Numbered from the stretch's first letter, positions 44,816 through 53,719 are shown. The stretch: DNA of 64,000 nucleotides from Azophilus sp965214305 (GCA_965214305.1 OZ243949.1:2418001-2482000), one strand, 5' to 3'. The notes: generated by a model not told the origin, from the letters alone. Translations and numbers: made by a program.

Positions 44816-45369
44816 GGGGTTGTTTTGCTTCGGCAGGTTGCGCCTGTGCATTGATGCTGCTGGTGCTGGGTACGGGCTGCGCGCGCCTGCCGGTGCCGCC
44901 GCAGCAGGCGGACTTTCGGCTCGAAGGCAAGATTGGCGTTGTCGCGGGCAAACGTCGTCAGGCCGGGCGGTTTATCTGGCGACAGACCGCGGACCGGTAC
45001 GATATCGTTCTGTGGGGGCCGCTTGGCCAGGGCAGCACAAGGCTGCGAGGCGATTCCGGGCATGTTGAAATAACGACGGGGGCTGGCGCGTCCGTGTTGT
45101 CCGGTCCTCCCGACACCGTTCTGCGCCAACAGTTGGGATGGAGCCTGCCGTTGGCCATGCTACCTTGGTGGTTGTTGGGCCAGCCGATACCGGAGGCTGC
45201 CGTTATGCACTCCGAAACCGATGTCGCTGGCCGATTGATCGCTTTTCGGCAATTTGGATGGCGGATTCGGTACGCGGAATTCGATGTCGAGAGCCAGCCG
45301 CCGCAACCGCGCCGGATTACCGCCGAGCGGCCCGGATATCGTATCAGCCTAGCTATGTTGCGCCGTTGA
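44806..45369 (+). CDS. lolB: Outer-membrane lipoprotein receptor LolB
   Basis: LolB takes lipoproteins from LolA and inserts them into the outer membrane. The 187 residues have a lipoprotein signal ending LGTGC (Cys25), then DFRLEGKIGVVAGKRRQAGR and WGPLGQGSTRLRGD typical of the fold, ending in PRRITAERPGYRISL. Divergent from hemA. The usual next gene, ispE, is missing; 229 non-coding bases with a palindromic repeat and a tRNA promoter follow instead. Confidence 0.93.
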   Translation: MRPRGCFASAGCACALMLLVLGTGCARLPVPPQQADFRLEGKIGVVAGKRRQAGRFIWRQTADRYDIVLWGPLGQGSTRLRGDSGHVEITTGAGASVLSGPPDTVLRQQLGWSLPLAMLPWWLLGQPIPEAAVMHSETDVAGRLIAFRQFGWRIRYAEFDVESQPPQPRRITAERPGYRISLAMLRR

Positions 45370-45458
45370 TTCGGTGCCGGTGAGTTGGCGAGACCAGCGT
45401 TGTCGCGGCTGGGCAGGGCCGCACTCAACGCGGTTGAGGGAAGCGGCGCAGCCGGTGC

Positions 45459-45532
45459 CGCAGTTTGAATTTTGCGCTCACAGGACAGCGCAGTTGGTGC
45501 GACATCCAAACAAGCGCAATGCAAACTGATAC
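45459..45532 (-). repeat. Dispersed palindromic repeat, copy 3 (ispE position)
   Basis: On the minus strand this segment reads GTATCAGTTTGC ... CACCAACTGCGCTG ... AAAATTCAAACTGCGG, matching the 79-base element at 30342-30420 and the copy at 12820-12900. It fills the lolB to tRNA-Gln gap, where ispE lies in most gammaproteobacteria. No remnant of ispE is visible. Confidence 0.65.
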
Positions 45533-45553
45533 AAAACCGGTCGATACGAGAGT

Positions 45554-45582
45554 TTGACAGCCCGCAAGGCCAACCTCAGAAT
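45554..45582 (+). promoter_or_regulatory. tRNA-Gln promoter
   Basis: TTGACA (45554-45559), 17 bases, CAGAAT (45577-45582), then a GC-rich ACCGCGCCGC. Transcription would begin about ten bases before the tRNA. The consensus -35 and the GC-rich discriminator fit a stable-RNA promoter. Confidence 0.65.
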
Positions 45583-45598
45583 ACCGCGCCGCTGAGAT

Positions 45599-45673
45599 TG
45601 GGGTGTCGCCAAGCGGTAAGGCACCGGGTTTTGATCCCGGCATTCGCAGGTTCGAATCCTGCCACCCCAGCCA
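45599..45673 (+). tRNA. tRNA-Gln (anticodon TTG)
   Basis: Acceptor TGGGGTG pairs with CACCCCA; the anticodon stem CCGGG/CCCGG holds the loop TTTTGAT, anticodon TTG; the T-arm GCAGG TTCGAAT CCTGC is intact; the 3' end CCA is encoded. A tRNA-Gln before prs is a conserved gammaproteobacterial arrangement. Confidence 0.97.
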
Positions 45674-45709
45674 ACTGAATGTAGCAATTGCCGGCAAGGT
45701 ATCCAGATC

Positions 45710-46654
45710 GTGGCCCAACTCATGATTTTCTCCGGTACGTCAAACCGGCCGCTTGCGGAACGCATCGTTCAAGAGTTGCGTATTGATCTTGGCCATGCCG
45801 ATGTCGGACGCTTTAGCGACGGCGAGGTCAATGTCGAAATTCATGAGAATGTGCGCGGCTGCGACGCCTTCATCCTGCAATCAACCTGCGCCCCGACCAA
45901 CGACAACATCATGGAATTGGTCATCATGGCGGACGCGATCCGGCGAGCCTCCGCGCACCGCGTAACGGCGGTCATTCCCTACTACGGCTATGCGCGGCAG
46001 GACCGCCGCCCCCGGTCGGCGCGCGTACCAATCAGCGCCAAGGTGGTGGCCAACATGCTCGACAGTGTCGGCATCGACCGTATGCTTACCGTTGATTTGC
46101 ACGCCGACCAAATTCAGGGCTTTTTCGATATGCCGGTAGACAATGTCTACGGCTCGCCCGTCTTGGTGGATTACATTGCCACGCGCAATTACGAAAACCC
46201 CATCGTCGTATCCCCGGATGTCGGCGGTGTGGTGCGTGCCCGGGCGATTGCCAAACAGATTGCCGACCTCGACCTTGCCATCATCGACAAGCGCCGCCCG
46301 CAGGCCAATGACACCCGCGTTATGAATGTTATCGGTGATGTGCGCGGTAAAACCTGCGTACTCGTCGACGATATCGTCGATACGGCGGGCACGCTTTGCA
46401 CGGCGGCGGAAGCGCTCAAGGGGCAGGGTGCGATCAAGGTAGTGGCCTATATTACCCATCCGGTGCTGTCCGGCCCCGCCGTGGAGCGTATCGGCGCTTC
46501 GGAAATCGACGAGATAGTGGTTACCGATACCATCCCCCTATCCGAGCAGGCGGCGGCCTGCGACCGCATTCGGCAGCTCAGCCTCGACCGCTTGCTGGCC
46601 GAGTCCATTCGTCGCGTGAGCTACGAAGAATCGTTGAGCGCAATGTTTCCCTGA
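45710..46654 (+). CDS. prs: Ribose-phosphate pyrophosphokinase
   Basis: PRPP synthetase supplies PRPP for nucleotides, His, Trp and NAD. The 314 residues have GRFSDGEVNVEIHENVRGCD, TAVIPYYGYARQDRRPRSAR, VDLHADQIQGFF and the PRPP loop VLVDDIVDTAGTL. GTG 45710 has AAGG about ten bases upstream; ATG 45722 is an alternative. Follows tRNA-Gln. Confidence 0.96.
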   Translation: MAQLMIFSGTSNRPLAERIVQELRIDLGHADVGRFSDGEVNVEIHENVRGCDAFILQSTCAPTNDNIMELVIMADAIRRASAHRVTAVIPYYGYARQDRRPRSARVPISAKVVANMLDSVGIDRMLTVDLHADQIQGFFDMPVDNVYGSPVLVDYIATRNYENPIVVSPDVGGVVRARAIAKQIADLDLAIIDKRRPQANDTRVMNVIGDVRGKTCVLVDDIVDTAGTLCTAAEALKGQGAIKVVAYITHPVLSGPAVERIGASEIDEIVVTDTIPLSEQAAACDRIRQLSLDRLLAESIRRVSYEESLSAMFP

Positions 46655-46736
46655 AGCCTTGAAGACGCGCTATCGCTCATCTTTTTGTCAACCTGCGTTT
46701 CCGCCCGAGTGCGGGAATTCTTGGAGAGCAGCCACC

Positions 46737-47417
46737 ATGTCCCAGCAAATTCAGATTAACGCGACTCGGCGCGAAGCCACGGGTACTGCGGCGAGTCGTC
46801 GTCTAAGGCGCGGTGCCGATCGCATTCCCGGCATCATCTATGGTGGCGGTCTTGAGACTTGGCCGCTTGTTTTGAACCTGCACGAACTCGTGCGGGTCAT
46901 GCAGAACGAAGCCTTTCACTCGCAGATACTTGATGTTGTTGTCGATGGTGCGGCCGAATCGGCCGTGGTGCGCGAATTGCAACGCGACCCCACCAGCGAC
47001 CGGGTGGTGCATATTGATTTTCTGCGCGTTCGCGCCGACCAACCCATTGAGGTCTCGGTGCCTCTGCGGCTTGTCAACGAACAGGACTGCGTGGGCGTGC
47101 GTTTGGGCGGGAACATTTCGCGTAATCTCATTGAGGTGGAAATCAGTTGCCTGCCGGCGAACCTGCCCGAATTTATCGAGGTCGATGTCGCCAACCTGGA
47201 AATGGGCGAGGCCCTGCACTTGAGCGATCTGAGGGTTCCGGATGGGGTGAGCATTGTGGCCCTAGCCTACGGTGCGGACCGCGACATTACGGTGGTGAGC
47301 GTGCAGGCACCGCGCGGCGGGGCTACCGATGAGGTTGATGACGAGGCGGCAACCGACGAGACGGCAGTCGGGGCGGACGATGCTGAGGCGGATGAGGCGG
47401 CATCCGGCAGCGAATAG
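46737..47417 (+). CDS. rplY: 50S ribosomal protein L25 (long, Ctc-type)
   Basis: L25/Ctc binds 5S rRNA. ATG 46737 (MSQQIQINATRREATGTAAS) fits the family; the frame is open upstream but unrelated. The 226-residue form has the L25 domain (to about 95), then the TL5 C-terminal beta domain, and ends in an acidic Ala/Glu/Asp tail. Upstream GGAGAGCAGCC is the ribosome binding site. Confidence 0.95.
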   Translation: MSQQIQINATRREATGTAASRRLRRGADRIPGIIYGGGLETWPLVLNLHELVRVMQNEAFHSQILDVVVDGAAESAVVRELQRDPTSDRVVHIDFLRVRADQPIEVSVPLRLVNEQDCVGVRLGGNISRNLIEVEISCLPANLPEFIEVDVANLEMGEALHLSDLRVPDGVSIVALAYGADRDITVVSVQAPRGGATDEVDDEAATDETAVGADDAEADEAASGSE

Positions 47418-47429
47418 CCCATCGCCGCG

Positions 47430-48047
47430 ATGCCGCAGGCAATCCGTCTAATCGTCGGCCTCGGCAATCCGGGTCCCGCCTATGCGGCAACGCGCCACAA
47501 CGCGGGTTTTCGCTTCGTCGCGGCCTTGGCCGGTCGTTTTGACATCGGTTTGGCGGAAACCAGCAAGTTCAAGGCCGTGGTGGGGCAGGGTACCGTCGCC
47601 GGTGTCGAGCTGCGTTTACTGATGCCCGCAACCTATATGAATCGTTCCGGAGAAGCGGTGGGCACCTTGGCCCGCTACTATCGCATTGATCCCCGCGCGA
47701 TCCTTGTTGTCCACGACGAGGTTGCTTTTGCGCCGGGGCTTCTGCGCCTGAAGGTGGGCGGCGGCAGCAACGGACACCGGGGTATCGAGAGCATAGTGAC
47801 CGGGTTGGGCAGCCGCGATTTCATACGCTTGCGTATCGGTGTCGGTCATCCGGGCCATAAGGATCGGATGTTGGGTTATCTGACAACGGTCGCCATGCCG
47901 GAAGCGGATCGAATGCGGGTGGATAGCGCCTGTCGGCTTGATGACGACTTGCTGCAAATCTTGGTGTGCGGCGACATTCAGGGTGCCATGAATCGGCTGC
48001 ACGAGCCGGCCCGCCCAGAGGTACCCGGTACGGAAGACGAAGCCTGA
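47430..48047 (+). CDS. pth: Peptidyl-tRNA hydrolase
   Basis: Pth frees tRNAs from peptidyl-tRNA that drops off ribosomes. The 205 residues have LIVGLGNPGPAYAATRHNAG with catalytic His23, the conserved MPATYMNRSG, VVHDEVAFAPG and GGGSNGHRGIESI. The stop overlaps the ychF start (TGATG), the usual pth-ychF pairing. Confidence 0.97.
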   Translation: MPQAIRLIVGLGNPGPAYAATRHNAGFRFVAALAGRFDIGLAETSKFKAVVGQGTVAGVELRLLMPATYMNRSGEAVGTLARYYRIDPRAILVVHDEVAFAPGLLRLKVGGGSNGHRGIESIVTGLGSRDFIRLRIGVGHPGHKDRMLGYLTTVAMPEADRMRVDSACRLDDDLLQILVCGDIQGAMNRLHEPARPEVPGTEDEA

Positions 48048-49138
48048 TGGGTTTCAACTGCGGCATCGTCGGCCTACCGAATGTCGGCAAATCGACGCTG
48101 TTTAACGCCCTGACCCATTCGGCTATAGAAGCGGCGAACTTTCCTTTCTGCACCATCGATCCGAATGTCGGTGTGGTTCCGGTGCCGGATGCGCGCCTTG
48201 AACGGATCGCACGGATTGCCGCCCCCCAGAAAATCATTCCAGCCGCTATGGAGTTCGTCGATGTTGCCGGCTTGGTTGCCGGTGCCGCCCAGGGCGAGGG
48301 TTTGGGCAACCGCTTTCTTGCCCACATACGGGAAACCGACGCTATTGCCCATGTGGTGCGCTGCTTCGCCGACGACAACATCGTACACCTGTCGGGTCGC
48401 CCATCACCCGCCGACGACATCGAGATCATCAATACCGAATTGGCGTTGGCCGATTTGGAAACGGTGGAACGCGCTTACGAGCGCAACCGCCGGACGGCAA
48501 ACGCTGGCGACAAGGAAGCCAAGGCGCTAATCGCGGTGCTCGCTCCGGTGTTGGAAGCCCTTGCGGCGGGTCGTCCGGTTCGCTCCCTTGCCCTTGATGA
48601 GACCGCGCGCGGGCGACTTGCGCCCTTGCATCTGCTGACCGCCAAGCCCGTACTCTATATCGCTAATGTTGCCGAGGACGGGTTCGATGCTAACGCGATG
48701 TTGGCAACCGTTGTTGAAATCGCCCGTGACGAAGGTGCCGAAGTGGTACCCATCTGTAACCGTCTCGAAGCGGAAATAGCCGAACTCGACGAAGCGGAAC
48801 GGCTTGAATTCCTGGAAGCTCTCGACATCAAGGCGCCGGGTCTGCACCTTGTCATTCAAGCCGGCTACAAACTGCTCGGTCTGCATCACTATTTCACCGC
48901 CGGCCCAAAGGAAGCCCGCGCTTGGACGATACCCTGCGGTACCCGGGCACCCCGGGCCGCGGGTGTCATCCACTCCGATTTTGAGAAGGGCTTTATTCGC
49001 GCCGAAGTGATTGCCTATGCGGATTTCATCGCTCACGGCGGCGAGCAGGGGGCCAAGGACGCGGGCAAATGGCGTTTGGAAGGCAAGGACTATGTTGTTC
49101 AAGATGGCGATATCGTCCATTTTCGCTTCAATGTTTGA
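48047..49138 (+). CDS. ychF: Redox-regulated ATPase YchF
   Basis: YchF is an OBG-family P-loop protein that prefers ATP and binds ribosomes. MGFNCGIVGLPNVGKSTLFN gives the P-loop (GLPNVGKST, residues 9-17). EFVDVAGLVAGAAQGEGLGN is switch II, and the C-terminal TGS domain includes the end KDYVVQDGDIVHFRFNV. 363 residues, full length. No terminator is evident before the convergent potI. Confidence 0.97.
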   Translation: MGFNCGIVGLPNVGKSTLFNALTHSAIEAANFPFCTIDPNVGVVPVPDARLERIARIAAPQKIIPAAMEFVDVAGLVAGAAQGEGLGNRFLAHIRETDAIAHVVRCFADDNIVHLSGRPSPADDIEIINTELALADLETVERAYERNRRTANAGDKEAKALIAVLAPVLEALAAGRPVRSLALDETARGRLAPLHLLTAKPVLYIANVAEDGFDANAMLATVVEIARDEGAEVVPICNRLEAEIAELDEAERLEFLEALDIKAPGLHLVIQAGYKLLGLHHYFTAGPKEARAWTIPCGTRAPRAAGVIHSDFEKGFIRAEVIAYADFIAHGGEQGAKDAGKWRLEGKDYVVQDGDIVHFRFNV

Positions 49139-49180
49139 GCGATACCGGATGCTCGCTGCCGACCGCCACGACGCATCGAG

Positions 49181-49984
49181 CTAGCTGCCCGCCCGCTTGG
49201 CCGTGTACACCATTAACCAACCGGCGATGGCGACGCCGAGGCCGACAACGCCGACGATGATGGCGGCCAGCGCATTGATTTCCGGCGTTATGCCGAGTTT
49301 GACCTTGGAATAGATAACCATCGGCAGGGTGCTTGCTTCCGGGCCGGAGACGAAACTAGCAATGACCAGATCGTCGAGGGATAGGGTGAAAGCCAGCAGC
49401 CAGCCGGACATCATGGCGGGTGCGATCAGCGGCAGCCTGATATCAAGGGTGACGGCCAGCGGCCGTCCGCCGAGATCCATGGCGGCCTCCTCCAGTGAAC
49501 GATCCAGGATCGCAAGCCGGGATTGCACCACCACCGCCACATAGGCCATGCCGAAGGTAATGTGCGCGATGGCGATGGTATCGGCACCCCGGCCCACGGG
49601 CCAACCGATCAACATCTGCAAACTGACAAACAGCATCAGCAAGGACAGACCGGTGATCACTTCCGGCATTACCAGTGGCGCGGCCAGCATTCCGGAAAAG
49701 ATCGTTCGCCCCCGGAAAGCATCCATTCTGGTTAGCGCGAGGGCGGCAAGCGTACCCAAGATGGTCGCAAAGGTGGCGCTGATGAAGGCAATGCGCAAAC
49801 TCAAAAGCAACGCCTCGATGATTTGTTCGTTCTGTAGGAGCGCGCTGTACCAGCGCCAAGAGAAGCCCGTCCATACGGATATCAAACGTGAATCGTTGAA
49901 CGACCAGGCGATCATCGCGAAGATCGGAATGTAGAGAAAAGCAAAGCCGAACCAAAGGCAGCTGAGGGTGACGCGCCCTTTCAT
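49181..49984 (-). CDS. potI: Putrescine ABC transporter permease PotI
   Basis: Inner-membrane permease of the PotFGHI putrescine importer. The 267 residues align well with E. coli PotI: TAPLVMPEVITGLSLL-like segment, RSLEEAAMDLGGRPLAVTLD (EAA loop) and SGWLLAFTLSLDDLVIASFV. About six membrane segments. A 277-base gap with repeats separates it from potH, which normally abuts it, so its translation may be uncoupled. Confidence 0.93.
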   Translation of the reverse strand: MKGRVTLSCLWFGFAFLYIPIFAMIAWSFNDSRLISVWTGFSWRWYSALLQNEQIIEALLLSLRIAFISATFATILGTLAALALTRMDAFRGRTIFSGMLAAPLVMPEVITGLSLLMLFVSLQMLIGWPVGRGADTIAIAHITFGMAYVAVVVQSRLAILDRSLEEAAMDLGGRPLAVTLDIRLPLIAPAMMSGWLLAFTLSLDDLVIASFVSGPEASTLPMVIYSKVKLGITPEINALAAIIVGVVGLGVAIAGWLMVYTAKRAGS

Positions 49985-49998
49985 CGCAACAAGGCGCC

Positions 49999-50214
49999 CT
50001 TTGGTGACGCGGCTCGGCCGAATTTGTCTTTATGCGAGGGGTATCCCCTTGCTCCCCCGCTGAAGGCTCTGTAATCCGTCAACGCAAGTAACAGAACCCG
50101 ATGCTCGAGATTAGAATAGATCCGTGGCGCTTCCCTTGCGACGCCGGGCACGATTTTCCTGCTTGTGCGAGAGCGGGTGGAAAGAGCTGAGCGCGCCCCA
50201 AGGGAAGCGCCACG
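49999..50214. repeat. Repeat cluster in the potH-potI gap
   Basis: The 277-base gap (49985-50261) holds two structures. First, a copy of the GCGAGGGG palindromic module (about 50029-50075; ATGCGAGGGGTATCCCC). On the minus strand it reads RAFSGGARGYPSHKDKFGRA, the same peptide pattern as the in-frame insert in PstA. Second, CGTGGCGCTTCCCTT (50123-50137) and its inverse (50200-50214) bracket a 92-base segment. Both probably derive from small mobile elements; the open frame across them is not a credible gene. Confidence 0.6.
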
Positions 50215-50261
50215 AACCCGCCCGCTGTCGAGTAGTACACTTAGAACCCACCCCATACAGG

Positions 50262-51146
50262 CTAGCCCGCCGACCTGACCCGGGTATGGCGTTGCAAGAG
50301 CATGATGGGCATCACCAGTATGAGCACCAGCACCGTCGCCACGGCGCTCGCCAGCGGCCAATCACGGTTGACGAAGAATTCATCAAAAAGCGTCTTGCCG
50401 ATCATCAACGTATCCAGACCGCCGAGCAGCGAGGGAATGACAAACTCCCCAAGCGCCGGAATGAACACGAGCAAACAGCCGGCCACAATGCCCGGTGCGG
50501 AAAGCGGTAGCGTGATGTCGAAAAACACCTGCCTCGGTTTGCCGCCCAGGTCCGCCGCCGCGTCCGGCAAATCTTTGTCCAGCCCTTCCAACATGGCATA
50601 CAGGGGTAGGATCATAAAGGGCAGATAGGCATAAACGATGCCAAGGTAGACGGCCAGGTCGGTATACAGGATTTGCAGGGGCTGCTCGATCAATCCCAAA
50701 CCCATCAACGCTGTATTGACCAATCCCTGATTGGAGAGCAGGCCCATCCAAGCGTACACACGCAACAGAAAAGATGTCCAAAACGGCAGGATCACCAGCA
50801 GCAGCAACAGATTGCGCGCCGCGCGCCGGGCGCGGGCGATGCCATAGGCCATGGGATAGCCGATCAGCAGGCACAGCAGCGTCGATACCAGGGCGATGCG
50901 GATGGATTTCAGATAGCTGACCCAATACAGGTTGTCTTCGGTGAGGAAGCGATAGTTGTCCGCTGTCAGGTATATGCCCGCTTCGGCGTCGTAGAGCGGT
51001 GTAAATGGCGGTTGCCCAATCAGCGGGTCGGCGAAGCTGATTCTAAGTACGATGAAAAAGGGTAAGGCGAAGAACAGTAGCAGCCAGACACCGGGGATGC
51101 CGACGACCAGGCGCCGCCACCACCGTTGCGAGTGCAAGGCATTCAT
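50262..51146 (-). CDS. potH: Putrescine ABC transporter permease PotH
   Basis: Inner-membrane partner of PotI. ATG 51146 (MNALHSQRWWRRLVVGIPGV) overlaps the potG stop as ATGA. The 294 residues have LPFWTSFLLRVYAWMGLLSN, the EAA-type DAAADLGGKPRQVFFDITLP and LGEFVIPSLLGGLDTLMIGK, all PotH-like. Six predicted membrane segments. Confidence 0.93.
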   Translation of the reverse strand: MNALHSQRWWRRLVVGIPGVWLLLFFALPFFIVLRISFADPLIGQPPFTPLYDAEAGIYLTADNYRFLTEDNLYWVSYLKSIRIALVSTLLCLLIGYPMAYGIARARRAARNLLLLLVILPFWTSFLLRVYAWMGLLSNQGLVNTALMGLGLIEQPLQILYTDLAVYLGIVYAYLPFMILPLYAMLEGLDKDLPDAAADLGGKPRQVFFDITLPLSAPGIVAGCLLVFIPALGEFVIPSLLGGLDTLMIGKTLFDEFFVNRDWPLASAVATVLVLILVMPIMLLQRHTRVRSAG

Positions 51147-52279
51147 TGCGTCAGCACCACACTGCACTCCCGTGGCCAGGATAGATAGATCTGTTCGTCC
51201 CACTCTAACCCCAGTTCCGCACTGCGCTGAACATTCTGGCTCGATACCTGGATCAGCTTGCCCGCGTCGGTTCTGACTCGGTAGATGGAGTAGTTGCCGT
51301 AGTAGGCGAGATCCTCGACGATGCCGCGCATAACGGTCGCACCTTCTTCGGCCGGCATTTGTCGGCTCAACCGAATCTTCTCGGGCCGCACGGCCACTGA
51401 CAGTTCGCCCGCCAAGTCTGGATGCGCTGCTGAATCGACCAGAATGGCAATGCCTGTTTCAGCGCAGATGACCTGCCCCGGCACCTTCCTTTCGGCATAT
51501 CCGGAAAACAGGTTGATGGTGCCGAAGAAATCCGCCACGAAACGGCTTTCGGGGTATTCGTATACTTGCGTTGGCGTACCGATTTGCAGGAACCGCCCGG
51601 CCTCCATGACCGCGATGCGCGTGGCCAGGGTCATGGCTTCGTCCTGGTCGTGGGTAACAACGATGAAGGTGATGCCAAGCTGCTCTTGGATGTTCATCAA
51701 TTCAAATTGGGTGCGTTCGCGCAGCTTTTTATCGAGTGCCGCAAGTGGCTCGTCGAGTAGTAACAGCTTGGGCCGCTTAACCAGTGCCCGGGCGAGCGCA
51801 ACGCGCTGCCGTTGTCCGCCGGACAGTTGCTGCGGCTTGCGCCGGGCGAACTTGTCGAGCTGCACAAGGCTGAGCATTTCGTCAACCCGGCTGGCGATCT
51901 CGCCCTTGTCGAGCCCCTCTTTTTTCAGGCCATAGGCCACATTGTCGGCTACGGAGTAGTGTGGGAAGACGGCATAGGACTGAAACATCATGTTGGTTGG
52001 GCGCGCAAAGGGGGGCAGGCCCTGCATGTCGGCACCCTCAATGAGAATCCGGCCGGCGGTAGGCGTTTCAAATCCGGCCAGCAGGCGCAACAGGGTGGAC
52101 TTGCCGCAGCCGGAGCCGCCGAGAATCGCAAAGAGTTCGCCTTTATGAATGTCGAGGGTTACCCCGTCCACCGCCGAGAAACCATTGAATTCCTTGCGCA
52201 GGTTTTCTATCCGGATAAACGGCTCTTGGACGGGTTTGCCCTCCTCTTGGCGGTGCTTTTGTTCGGCTGCGTTGTTCAC
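51143..52279 (-). CDS. potG: Putrescine ABC transporter ATP-binding protein PotG
   Basis: ATPase of the importer, 378 residues. Walker A GGSGCGKST (residues 54-62), signature QLSGGQRQRVALARAL, Walker B LLLLDEPLAALD, switch histidine in VVTHDQDEA, and a C-terminal TOBE regulatory domain. It starts at GTG behind TAGGAG, where the potF stop TAG overlaps the binding site. Confidence 0.95.
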   Translation of the reverse strand: MNNAAEQKHRQEEGKPVQEPFIRIENLRKEFNGFSAVDGVTLDIHKGELFAILGGSGCGKSTLLRLLAGFETPTAGRILIEGADMQGLPPFARPTNMMFQSYAVFPHYSVADNVAYGLKKEGLDKGEIASRVDEMLSLVQLDKFARRKPQQLSGGQRQRVALARALVKRPKLLLLDEPLAALDKKLRERTQFELMNIQEQLGITFIVVTHDQDEAMTLATRIAVMEAGRFLQIGTPTQVYEYPESRFVADFFGTINLFSGYAERKVPGQVICAETGIAILVDSAAHPDLAGELSVAVRPEKIRLSRQMPAEEGATVMRGIVEDLAYYGNYSIYRVRTDAGKLIQVSSQNVQRSAELGLEWDEQIYLSWPRECSVVLTQ

Positions 52280-52285
52280 GGGCTC

Positions 52286-53440
52286 CTAGAGCCCGGATTT
52301 GGCGCGCGTCCAGGCCCGGGTGCGGCGGCGCTCCAATTTGGGCCCGGCAATATGGGTTGCGTGCAGGCGGCTCAGCGTTTCCGCGTCCGGGTAGATGGCC
52401 GGATCCTTTGCGTATTGCGGCGATACGAGGGCGTGGGCGCTGCGGTTGGCGTTGGCATAGCCAGTGAAATTGGTGATCCCGGCGATCACTGCGGGCCGCA
52501 ATAGGTAGTTCAAGAATAGATGGGCGTTTTTGGGATGGGGCGCGTCCGCGGGGATGTAGGCCGCGTCGAACCAAATGATCGAGCCCTCTTTGGGCACAGA
52601 GAACCTCAAGGGCAGGCCGATGCCGGCCTCCCGTGCGCGTTGCATGGCCACCGCATAGTCGCCGGACCAGCTACCGGCGATGCAAATTTCACCGGCAGGC
52701 AGGTCGAGCAGCAACTTCGTGGAGCTATAATACTTGATATGTGGCCGCACCGCTTGCAGAACGCGCTCGGCGGCCTTGAGATCGGCGAGCGCCATAGAGT
52801 TTGGATCCCGGCCCAAATACAGCAGCACCGCCGGAATCACTTCGGTGGGCTCTTCGAGTAGCGAGATGCCGCAATCGGCAAAGCGGCCGGCCACTTCCGG
52901 ATCGAACAGCATGGCGGCGCTGTCCACGGGCGCGTCCGGCATCCGTTCGCGAATCATGGCTTCGTTGTAGCTAAACCCGGTGGTTCCCCACATGTAGGGT
53001 ACGGCAAAGCGATTGCCGGGGTCGAATTGGGCGAATTTCGCGAGTAGCGCCTGGTCGAGATGGTGCCAGTTGTCGAGCTGGGAGCGGTCGATTGCCAAGT
53101 AGATGCCCGCTTCCTGAAGCCTTGTTGAATAGCTCGCCGCATGCACCACCAGATCGTAGCCGGAGTGGCCTGCCATCAATTTGGCATCGACGATGGATGA
53201 GGCGTCATAGACATCGTAGTTGACTTCAATGCCGTATTCGCGCTCAAAGTTTTCGATGGTGTCCGGAGCGATGTAGTCCGCCCAGTTGTAGACGTTGAGC
53301 ACCGGCTCCTCGGCAGATGCCGAGGGGGGTACGACTGCGGCTAGTGTTCCCAGCAGCACAATGCGCACTGCCGATAGAGTGCGGAGCTGAAGATACCGTC
53401 CGCCCGCTTTGCCGGGCACCGACCGGCGCGGCCCGATCAA
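52286..53440 (-). CDS. potF: Putrescine-binding periplasmic protein PotF
   Basis: Periplasmic binding protein of the polyamine importer. The sequence EEPVLNVYNWADYIAPDTIE after a signal peptide (AVRIVLLGTLAAVVPPSASA) and YDLVVHAASYSTRLQEAGI, FAVPYMWGTTGFSYN match PotF/PotD. It starts at TTG 53440 (AGGG upstream) or possibly GTG 53368, which would put the signal peptide at the very start. First gene of the potFGHI operon. Whether it prefers putrescine or spermidine is not proven. Confidence 0.92.
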   Translation of the reverse strand: MIGPRRSVPGKAGGRYLQLRTLSAVRIVLLGTLAAVVPPSASAEEPVLNVYNWADYIAPDTIENFEREYGIEVNYDVYDASSIVDAKLMAGHSGYDLVVHAASYSTRLQEAGIYLAIDRSQLDNWHHLDQALLAKFAQFDPGNRFAVPYMWGTTGFSYNEAMIRERMPDAPVDSAAMLFDPEVAGRFADCGISLLEEPTEVIPAVLLYLGRDPNSMALADLKAAERVLQAVRPHIKYYSSTKLLLDLPAGEICIAGSWSGDYAVAMQRAREAGIGLPLRFSVPKEGSIIWFDAAYIPADAPHPKNAHLFLNYLLRPAVIAGITNFTGYANANRSAHALVSPQYAKDPAIYPDAETLSRLHATHIAGPKLERRRTRAWTRAKSGL

Positions 53441-53477
53441 GGTGCGGCCCTGGCCAGGATGACGGTGCCGTCAGAAC

Positions 53478-53520
53478 AGCTATGTATTTGATATATAAAC
53501 AAATTTATCCTTCTAACGCG
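53478..53520 (-). promoter_or_regulatory. AT-rich stretch, possible potF promoter
   Basis: The only clearly AT-rich stretch in this neighbourhood (TATTTGATATATAAACAAAT on the plus strand), 40-80 bases before potF. On the minus strand TATATC and TTAGAA-like hexamers occur, but no pair has good spacing, so exact boxes are not assigned. The rest of 53441-53551 shows nothing recognisable. Confidence 0.35.
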
Positions 53521-53551
53521 CATCGAAACACAGAGCAATTATTTGCCTGAC

Positions 53552-53719
53552 CTAGGAACCTCTGCCTGCGGAATTCGCGGCAGCAAAGCCGCTCTCATCC
53601 GCCCCGTCGGGCGCTCGATTGCGTTGCATATGGCTCGATATTCGCCTCAATCGAGCGGCCGACGAGACCTATGAGCGCGGATTTTCGCTTTCGCGACTTC
53701 CGCAGGCAGAGGCTCCTAG
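53552..53719. mobile_element. 168-base MITE, copy 2
   Basis: Begins CTAGGAACCTCTGCCTGCGG and ends CCGCAGGCAGAGGCTCCTAG. The inverted ends extend imperfectly to about 45 bases. It is clearly the same family as 32008-32174 (shared blocks include TTGCATA and GGCTCGATATTCGCCTCAA), diverged by scattered substitutions. No transposase. It lies in the 487-base gap between potF and tRNA-Met; the remaining bases 53720-53878 show no gene. Confidence 0.85.

Noticed and set aside
49981..50361. 126-codon minus-strand open frame between potI and potH
   Set aside because: It overlaps the end of potH in another frame and the rest is repeat sequence; it has no family resemblance beyond the repeat-encoded peptide.
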